Assembly (NCBI GenBank): GCA_938014245.1
Contig: CALLSD010000064.1
Span: forward strand, 1 to 9,920
Direction: 5' to 3'
DNA: 9,920 bases
Source: an uncultured Actinomyces sp.
Lineage (GTDB): Bacteria; Actinomycetota; Actinomycetes; Actinomycetales; Actinomycetaceae
Both the position numbers and the translations under genes were made by a program. Position 1 is the first letter of the stretch; each line of letters starts with the position of its first letter. Of this stretch, positions 4,591-9,920 are shown piece after piece. The notes under the pieces were generated by a model. That model made no database searches. It was not told where the DNA came from and saw only the letters and a list, made by a program, of their open reading frames with translations.

Positions 4591-6044
4591 TTGATGTTGA
4601 GTCCCTGGCCTTTTCCTATGTCAGCGAGCTGACGGGAGACCGTGTTGATGCTCTGCGTGGGGTCAAGCTGTCTGCCCATCCGGGTACCCTCACTCTCGTG
4701 TGTGGCTCCTCCGGCTGCGGTAAGTCGACGCTCATGCGTACGCTCACTGGCCTCGTCCCGCAGATGACTCCGGGGCAGCTAGAAGGCGCGGTGCGGATCG
4801 ACGGGCGCGATCTGGCAGAGGTTCCCCTCACTGAGGTTGGTCATCTGTGTTCCTCTGTTTTTCAGAATCCACGCACTCAATTTTTCTGCGACACCGTTGC
4901 AGAAGAACTCGCATTCTGCGGTGAAAACTATGGCCGAGACCGTACGGATTTGATCGAGAGCAGTGAACGCGCCGCAAAGCTCATGGGGATCTACGCCCTC
5001 ATGGATCGCAAGCTGTCAACGCTGTCTGGCGGACAGCTTCAGAAGGTAGCTCTTGCGTGCGCGCTGGCATCTGGTGCTCCGGTCCTCCTCGCCGATGAGC
5101 CGACATCAAACCTCGATCCCGCAGCAATTGCTGATGTGCGCGGGGCCCTTGCGACCCTGAAAGAACAGGGGATGACGATCGTTGTCGTCGAGCATCGCCT
5201 CCACTTCCTGAGGGGACTTGCCGACCAAGTTCTCCTCATGGAGGCTGGAGCGGTGACGAGGCGCTGGAGCGGCGAGGAGTTCTATTCCATGACGGATGAA
5301 GAACGCTGCTCTCTTGGCTTGCGTACCCTCGTTGATCCGGGTCCGCCCGAGGCCTGGGTGGCCTCGGGCGGGAGCGGGGAAGTAGCCGCGGGCGCTGAGG
5401 CTCCCCGACTATCGTGCCGCAACTTGAGCTTCTCCTATGGTCGTACTCCAGTTTTTCAGGGCTTTAATGCGGATTTTCATTCTGGAGAAATTACCTGCAT
5501 CGCCGGGGCCAATGGCGTCGGCAAAACGACTCTTGTCCGCGTGCTGTGCGGACTGACAGCCCCGAACTCTGGTGAGATTTCCTTGGATGGCGTGACAAGC
5601 TCGCGCAGTCAGAGGCGCGCGGCGTGCGCACTCGTCATGCAAGACACCGGGCGTCAGCTCTTTTCCGACACACTCGCCGGTGAGCTGACCATTGGCGCTT
5701 CGGATGCCAGCGGGGAGGTCGGGGAGAAACTCTTGGCTGACTTTGACCTCGCGGACCTGGGTGATCGCCACCCCTTGAGCCTCTCGGGAGGACAAAAACA
5801 ACGCCTTGTCATCGCTGCCGCACGCGCAGCACGGCGTCCCATCGTCATCCTCGACGAGCCAACCTCGGGAGTCGATGCCAGGCACCTTGATTCAATTACC
5901 GCAACCTTGCGGCGTATTGCTGACGAAGGTGCGGCCGTCATCGTTGTTACCCACGACGGCGAGTTTGCCTCGGCGTGTGCAGATCGACTGATCACGCTCA
6001 GGCCGATAGCTGAAACATGTGCCTGCGAAGGAGACCAATTATGA
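4587..6044 (+). CDS. Fused double ECF ATPase (EcfA-EcfA', CbiO-like tandem ATP-binding protein)
   Basis: This 485-residue protein carries two complete ABC ATPase domains and would supply both ATPases of an ECF importer. Domain 1 has Walker A GSSGCGKST (40-48), Q-loop SVFQNPRTQFF (90-100), signature LSGGQLQK (146-153), Walker B VLLADEPTSNLD (166-177) and switch histidine in VVVEHR (199-204). Domain 2 has Walker A GANGVGKTT (307-315), VMQDTGRQLFSDT (350-362), signature LSGGQKQR (399-406), Walker B IVILDEPTSGVD (419-430) and VVTHDGEF (453-460). The QxxxxQLF-type Q-loops are typical of ECF/CbiO ATPases. A Gly/Ala-rich linker (about 258-272) joins the halves. The GTG start at 4587 follows GGGAG (4575-4579) by 7 nt. 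Stop and start are shared with both neighbours (GTGA upstream, ATGA downstream). Both sites keep all catalytic residues, so both should hydrolyse ATP. Confidence 0.92.
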   Translation: MIDVESLAFSYVSELTGDRVDALRGVKLSAHPGTLTLVCGSSGCGKSTLMRTLTGLVPQMTPGQLEGAVRIDGRDLAEVPLTEVGHLCSSVFQNPRTQFFCDTVAEELAFCGENYGRDRTDLIESSERAAKLMGIYALMDRKLSTLSGGQLQKVALACALASGAPVLLADEPTSNLDPAAIADVRGALATLKEQGMTIVVVEHRLHFLRGLADQVLLMEAGAVTRRWSGEEFYSMTDEERCSLGLRTLVDPGPPEAWVASGGSGEVAAGAEAPRLSCRNLSFSYGRTPVFQGFNADFHSGEITCIAGANGVGKTTLVRVLCGLTAPNSGEISLDGVTSSRSQRRAACALVMQDTGRQLFSDTLAGELTIGASDASGEVGEKLLADFDLADLGDRHPLSLSGGQKQRLVIAAARAARRPIVILDEPTSGVDARHLDSITATLRRIADEGAAVIVVTHDGEFASACADRLITLRPIAETCACEGDQL

Positions 6045-7858
6045 CTGTCACTGATCAGGAGCTGGAAACTCGTATGGGGGAGCAAACCTCAGCTGCTAGC
6101 GACGTACAAATCGATGACCCGCGCGCTGCACACAGGGCTGGGCAAAAGGCGTTCAAGGAACTTACCGCACCGATCCGTGGATCCATGGCTCTTGCCCAGC
6201 TACTTGGCATCCTCTACGGCGCGCTTGCAGTCGCTCCCTACGCCATTCTCGTCCAGCTAGGCGAGGTGCTTCTTGCCGCAGCGCGCTCGGGGGTCTCTCC
6301 TGACCGAGGTGAGGTTATCAGCCTGCTTATGTGGCTTATCGGAGCATTTGGTGCGCGCTACGGAATCTACTTCCTTGCGCTGAGCGTCACCCACTTCGCG
6401 GATGTGCGCTTTGGACACATCGTGCGCATGCGCATGGTGAAAGTCCTTGCATCGGCGCCCCTCGCGTGGTTCACCTCGACGAACTCGGGGGCTGTGCGCA
6501 AGGCGATCCAGGACGACACTCACGATGTCCATACGGTCATAGCCCATGCGCCAGTTGAGTCTGCTGCTGCAGTCAGCGCGCCTCTCTCCTTGTTGATCTA
6601 CTCGTTTATCATTGACTGGCGCCTCGGCCTGCTCTCAATCGCGACGTTACCGATCTATGCAATTATCAATGCGTGGATGATGCGGGACATGGGCGAGAAA
6701 ACCGCCCAAATGGACCGGTACCTCACGCGTGTCTCAGCAACTATGGTTGAGTTTGTTTCCGGTATTAGCGTCGTAAAAGCATTTGGCACTGTCGGGCGCG
6801 CACATGAACGTTTCACCCGAGCCGCTGAGGATTTTGCGAGCTTCTATGTTGCCTGGTGTGGGCCATTGTTGAAGGGTTCGGCGCTCGGACAGGCTGCTGT
6901 GTCGCCCTCGATGATTCTATTGATATCGACAGCGGGAGGTTCGGCGCTGGCGGCTGCTGGCATCGTGAGCCCTGTCCAGGTCATCACCTGTGCGCTGATC
7001 GCCCTTGTCATTCCTGCCGCAATCGAGGTGCTTGGATCAACGGTTTGGTCCTATCAGATCGCTGGTGCAGCTGCGCTGCGCATTATCGACCTGCTTTCTG
7101 TTTCGCCGCTGCCGGTTGAAGGAAACGCGGAACCGAGCGGGGCTGAGGTCGAGATCGATGGCGTCTCCTTCTCTTACGGTTCGACGCTTGCTCTTCAAGA
7201 CGTGAGTCTCACAGTCCCGCAAGGGACAGTGACCGCGCTCGTCGGTCCGTCCGGCTCTGGAAAATCCACCTTGGCGACCCTGGTCGCGCGTTTTGCTGAC
7301 CCAGATCAAGGAAGTGTGCGCATCGGAGGCGTTGATGTGCGAGCCATTGCTCCCGACGTCCTCTACCGGCACGTGTCTTTTGTTCTCCAAGATCCTCAAC
7401 TTCTTGACATATCTGTGCGCGAAAACATTGCGCTAGGCAGGCCAGATGCTAAGGAAGAGGCAATCTGGGCAGCTGCTACCGCTGCCCAGATTGACGACTA
7501 TGTGCGTTCCCTTCCACGAGGCCTCGACTCTGTCATAGGAGAAGACGCCCATCCCTCGGGCGGGCAGGCCCAGCGCATTGCGATTGCGCGCGCACTGCTT
7601 GTCGATGCGCCCATCCTTGTACTCGACGAGGCCACCGCCTTCACAGACCCCGAAGCCGAGGCCGAGATCCAATCAGCTCTCACCCGCCTCGTTCAAGGAA
7701 AAACAGTTCTGGTGATCGCCCACCGGTCCGCGTCGATTATCGGTGTTGATCAGGTTGCCATCCTCGAGGCAGGTCGTCTCATCGCGCGGGGTACGCCCGA
7801 GGAACTCGCGGATCACCCGTATATGCGTGAGCTTTCTGCACCTGCGAAAGGACACTGA
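6041..7858 (+). CDS. ABC half-transporter (TMD-NBD), first of a pair, siderophore-importer-like (YbtP/IrtA type)
   Basis: A 605-residue protein with an exporter-fold membrane domain and a fused ATPase. A polar N-terminus of about 40 residues precedes the membrane domain (about 45-350), with hydrophobic stretches near 50-80, 95-118, 178-215 and 280-340. The ATPase has Walker A GPSGSGKST (402-410), Q-loop VLQDPQLLD (448-456), signature PSGGQAQR (505-512), Walker B ILVLDEAT (525-532) followed by AFTDPEAE, and switch histidine in VIAHR. The DEATAFxDPE form is, as I recall, common in the YbtP/YbtQ and IrtA/IrtB siderophore-import subfamily rather than in lipid flippases (usually SALDxxSE). The leading Leu of the signature is Pro here. 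ATG 6041 overlaps the upstream stop as ATGA and follows AAGGAG (6028-6033). It probably forms a heterodimer with the next gene. A multidrug exporter remains possible. Confidence 0.85.
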   Translation: MTVTDQELETRMGEQTSAASDVQIDDPRAAHRAGQKAFKELTAPIRGSMALAQLLGILYGALAVAPYAILVQLGEVLLAAARSGVSPDRGEVISLLMWLIGAFGARYGIYFLALSVTHFADVRFGHIVRMRMVKVLASAPLAWFTSTNSGAVRKAIQDDTHDVHTVIAHAPVESAAAVSAPLSLLIYSFIIDWRLGLLSIATLPIYAIINAWMMRDMGEKTAQMDRYLTRVSATMVEFVSGISVVKAFGTVGRAHERFTRAAEDFASFYVAWCGPLLKGSALGQAAVSPSMILLISTAGGSALAAAGIVSPVQVITCALIALVIPAAIEVLGSTVWSYQIAGAAALRIIDLLSVSPLPVEGNAEPSGAEVEIDGVSFSYGSTLALQDVSLTVPQGTVTALVGPSGSGKSTLATLVARFADPDQGSVRIGGVDVRAIAPDVLYRHVSFVLQDPQLLDISVRENIALGRPDAKEEAIWAAATAAQIDDYVRSLPRGLDSVIGEDAHPSGGQAQRIAIARALLVDAPILVLDEATAFTDPEAEAEIQSALTRLVQGKTVLVIAHRSASIIGVDQVAILEAGRLIARGTPEELADHPYMRELSAPAKGH

Positions 7859-7859
7859 C

Positions 7860-9620
7860 ATGTTCGAGCTGATCTCCAGGCTGCGTGAGCCTCTCTCTTC
7901 TGAGGGGCGCACCGGATTCTCCCACGTGATGTACCTGTCCTGCATTGTCGGACTTGTTCGGGGTTTTTCCCTGATTTCATTCATTCCGGCGGCGATTGCG
8001 CTGACATCGGGACAAGCCGCGTGGGGTATGGGCTTACGCGGGTGGCTCATCGCGCTCGCCGTGTGTGCAGTGGCCTCGTTTATCTTGGAGTACTTTCTAG
8101 CCATCCGTTCCTACGTGGTGGCCTTCGATTTCCTTACGAATATGCATCGCGCGATCGGAGATAAGATCGCCTCTCTGCCTCTTGGTGCTTTCCGCGCGGA
8201 CACGGCCGGGAAGACCTCGCGCCTTGTCTCTCGCGAACTCATGATGCTCGGCGAGATCTTTGCCCATATGTATTCGCCTTTGATTGCCGCGATCGTCACC
8301 TCGTTGACAATGCTGGTAGGGATTACGGTCTTTTCCCCAATGCTTGGTATCGCATGCCTAGCTGCGATCCCCATTGTTGGCGGGGGAGTGTGGGTTGCGC
8401 GTCGGTGCCTACTTTCAGGCTCTGCGTTAAAAGAACCTCCTGCCCAAGAGCTATCTCACCGCATTGTCGAATATGCGACGAAACAGGGAGCCTTGCGCGC
8501 TTGTGGGCGCTCCGCCTCCTATGAGCCGCTTCAGCAGGCTGAAAAATCCTATGGAGCGGCTGCTAGGCGTTCTCTAATTAGAGAGACGCTGGGACAAATC
8601 GCCAACGGCATGGCTGCACAGCTTGTTGTTGTTTCTCTGATTAGCGCGATCGGTGTGCTTGCTGTTTGGGGAAGCGTGAGTCCAATTGAGGCAGTCGTTG
8701 CAATCGGTTTGCTTCTGCGATTTACACAGATCCTCGTCGATATCGGCGCGCTTGCCTCTGCTTTTGAGACGCGTCGCCCGGTCCTTGATCTCGGTCATGA
8801 GATCCTCTCCGCGCCCGAACTCCCTACCGCCTCGGAAGATGGGCAGAATGACGACTTGGCTGCGTTGAGTGCGTCCGTGGCGCTTGAGGACGTTGTTTTC
8901 TCCTACGAGGCCGATCAACCCGTCTTACGAGGCGTGTCCTTCCGTGTTGAGCCGGGCACTATGACTGCGATTGTCGGTCCTTCAGGCTGCGGGAAGACGA
9001 CGATTGCCCGTCTCATCGCGCGTTTCTATGACGTGGATAGTGGCGTTGTCAGTGTGGGGAATCGAGATGTTCGCAACTGGGATACTGGGAAACTCATGGC
9101 CCAGCTCTCTTTGGTTTTCCAAGACGTCTATTTGTTTGACGATACCCTCGAGGCGAATGTTCGTGTCGGTCGCTCCGATGCAAGTGCCGCCGAGCTGGAT
9201 GAAGCCGCGCGCCTGAGCGGTGTCGACGAAATCGTCGCTCGCCTGCCACTCGGGTGGAAAACGCGTGTCGGCGAAGGGGGACGAGCCCTCTCCGGTGGTG
9301 AACGCCAACGTGTGTCCATCGCCCGAGCGCTCTTGAAGGATTCTCCCATTGTTCTTTTTGATGAGGCCACCAGCGCCCTTGATCCCGAGAATGAACACCG
9401 CGTGACTGCGGCTATGGATGCATTGCGTCGTAGCGCGACCCTCATCGTTATTGCCCACAAGCTTGATACGATCACGGCGGCTGACCAGATTGTCGTCCTC
9501 GATGAGAATGGGCGTGTTACGCAAATTGGTACTCATGAGCAGCTCTTCGCGGATGCTGAGGGGCAATACCGAGGATTCTGGGAGGCTCGCTCACGGGCTG
9601 CGGGATGGCGCCTCGTCTGA
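7860..9620 (+). CDS. ABC half-transporter (TMD-NBD), second of a pair, siderophore-importer-like (YbtQ/IrtB type)
   Basis: A 586-residue partner of the preceding protein. The membrane domain spans about 20-310, with clear hydrophobic segments near 22-50, 60-82, 140-180 and 250-290. The ATPase has Walker A GPSGCGKTT (373-381), Q-loop LVFQDVYLFDDT (418-429), canonical signature LSGGERQR (477-484), Walker B IVLFDEATSALDPE (497-510) and switch histidine in VIAHK. All ATPase motifs are intact, so the pair should have two working sites. The ATG at 7860 lies 1 nt after the upstream stop and follows GAAAGGA (7846-7852) by 7 nt. A longer reading from 7743 would overlap the previous gene's ATPase domain by 116 nt and has no family-like sequence. 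It is the last gene of the operon. Side-by-side half-transporters of unequal sequence usually act as a heterodimer. Confidence 0.87.
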   Translation: MFELISRLREPLSSEGRTGFSHVMYLSCIVGLVRGFSLISFIPAAIALTSGQAAWGMGLRGWLIALAVCAVASFILEYFLAIRSYVVAFDFLTNMHRAIGDKIASLPLGAFRADTAGKTSRLVSRELMMLGEIFAHMYSPLIAAIVTSLTMLVGITVFSPMLGIACLAAIPIVGGGVWVARRCLLSGSALKEPPAQELSHRIVEYATKQGALRACGRSASYEPLQQAEKSYGAAARRSLIRETLGQIANGMAAQLVVVSLISAIGVLAVWGSVSPIEAVVAIGLLLRFTQILVDIGALASAFETRRPVLDLGHEILSAPELPTASEDGQNDDLAALSASVALEDVVFSYEADQPVLRGVSFRVEPGTMTAIVGPSGCGKTTIARLIARFYDVDSGVVSVGNRDVRNWDTGKLMAQLSLVFQDVYLFDDTLEANVRVGRSDASAAELDEAARLSGVDEIVARLPLGWKTRVGEGGRALSGGERQRVSIARALLKDSPIVLFDEATSALDPENEHRVTAAMDALRRSATLIVIAHKLDTITAADQIVVLDENGRVTQIGTHEQLFADAEGQYRGFWEARSRAAGWRLV

Positions 9621-9623
9621 GGT

Positions 9624-9646
9624 AGGCGGTTGGTGCTCGTCCGCCT
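9624..9646 (+). terminator. Weak hairpin after the transporter operon, possible terminator without a T-tract
   Basis: AGGCGG (9624-9629) pairs with CCGCCT (9641-9646) over an 11-nt loop, starting 4 nt after the last stop codon of the operon. No run of T follows. It may end the transcript or mark its 3' end, but on sequence alone it is a poor intrinsic terminator. Confidence 0.3.
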
Positions 9647-9664
9647 CGTCCATGAGGTGTGCTG

Positions 9665-9776
9665 ATCCACATTTGCCAGGGTGGATTCATGTGCGCCGGC
9701 ATGTTAGTCTATTCGTTGCCGAAGACCGTCGGTCATCCACCTCGGTGGATTCCAAGTGCGAAAGCATCCGACGCAG
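9665..9776 (+). promoter_or_regulatory. Structured rplJ upstream/leader region with repeated hairpins, L10-leader-like
   Basis: No gene is seen between 9621 and 9876. The segment holds ATCCAC-10 nt-GTGGAT (9665-9686), a possible -10 TAGTCT (9705-9710) lacking a good -35, GACC-GTC-GGTC (9724-9734), and directly after it ATCCAC-CTCG-GTGGAT (9735-9750). The string CCGAAGACCGTCGGTC (9719-9734) resembles what I recall of actinobacterial L10 leaders, in which L10(L12)4 binds its own mRNA through a kink-turn. That assignment is from memory, not a covariance search. Confidence 0.5.
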
Positions 9777-9808
9777 GTGAGTGACTTCTTTCGAAGTGGG
9801 TTTTATTG

Positions 9809-9842
9809 AGCCCGGCCGCTTTCCTGCGTGCCGGGCTTTTTT
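9809..9842 (+). terminator. Intrinsic terminator in the rplJ leader, probable attenuator
   Basis: AGCCCGGC (9809-9816) pairs perfectly with GCCGGGCT (9830-9837) over a 13-nt loop, followed by six T residues (9837-9842). It points towards rplJ and ends 34 nt before its ATG, so it can cut off transcription ahead of the L10 gene. The loop segment CCTGCGT (9823-9829) is the exact complement of ACGCAGG (9771-9777), giving a possible competing structure. Confidence 0.75.
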
Positions 9843-9876
9843 GTGCGTCCGGCGGCGAAGTTTTGAAAGGAGGACC

Positions 9877-9920
9877 ATGGCGAAGTCCGACAAGGTGGCA
9901 GCAGTTGCCGAGCTCGTGGA
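9877..9920 (+). CDS. rplJ: 50S ribosomal protein L10 (uL10), N-terminal fragment, runs off the right edge
   Basis: The last 44 bases encode MAKSDKVAAVAELV plus two bases of the next codon. This is the usual start of actinobacterial L10 (MARPDKxAAVAEL type). L10 anchors the L12 dimers of the ribosomal stalk. The call rests on this short peptide, on the place after rplK-rplA, and on the terminator-bearing leader typical of rplJ. The Shine-Dalgarno AAAGGAGG (9866-9873) is very strong but only 3 nt from the ATG, closer than in the other genes here. The rest of the gene, and any rplL after it, lie outside the window. Confidence 0.88.
   Translation, partial: MAKSDKVAAVAELV

Noticed and set aside
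3222..6044. Cobalt/nickel (CbiMNQO) or biotin (BioY) assignment for the ECF module
   Set aside because: The S protein has the MptD/Trep_Strep hallmarks, not those of CbiM/NikM (N-terminal metal-binding His) or BioY; CbiQ/CbiO similarity only reflects the shared T and A families.
9418..9780. 120-codon open frame overlapping the end of the second half-transporter
   Set aside because: It lies in another frame of a well-supported gene, has Ser/Arg-rich low-information sequence, and runs into the rplJ leader structures.
1..9920. CRISPR array, insertion sequence, phage or toxin-antitoxin genes
   Set aside because: No regularly spaced repeats, transposase motifs, terminal inverted repeats or suitable small gene pairs were found on either strand.

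Overview
The window comes from a moderately high-GC Gram-positive actinobacterium, most likely in the Actinomycetaceae (Actinomyces/Schaalia-like). Three things support this: the order tRNA-Trp, secE, nusG, rplK, rplA; a NusG with a long acidic N-terminal extension; and an aminotransferase gene diverging from tRNA-Trp. The genus is an inference from protein appearance, not a database match.

Layout. Bases 1-210 (minus strand) hold the first 70 codons of a class I/II aminotransferase, probably read from a leaderless GTG. A divergent promoter region (211-322) leads into tRNA-Trp (357-432), then secE (460-756), a small hairpin terminator, and nusG (848-1660). A promoter and a structured leader at about 1693-1809 precede rplK (1837-2271) and rplA (2338-3054). 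A strong 15-bp-stem terminator (3089-3123) closes this block. On the right edge, a structured leader ending in an intrinsic terminator (9809-9842) precedes the start of rplJ (9877 to window end).

Between the L11/L1 and L10 genes sits a 6.4-kb, five-gene transporter operon (3222-9620). Its genes overlap or lie 1 nt apart. In order they encode an ECF-type substrate-binding membrane protein (MptD/Trep_Strep family), an ECF T protein, a fused double ATPase (EcfA-EcfA'), and two ABC half-transporters of the TMD-NBD type resembling the YbtP/YbtQ and IrtA/IrtB siderophore-importer subfamily. The AT-rich upstream region carries a sequence resembling a DtxR/IdeR iron box overlapping a possible -10, plus a perfect 6-1-6 palindrome. 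The best inference is a metal- or iron-regulated importer of a metallophore, haem or similar ligand that uses two ABC machines. The substrate cannot be read from the sequence.

The housekeeping genes (SecE for export, NusG for elongation/termination, L11, L1 and L10 for the ribosome) look intact and ordinary. The points of interest are the transporter operon, its operator region, and the RNA leaders of rplK and rplJ.
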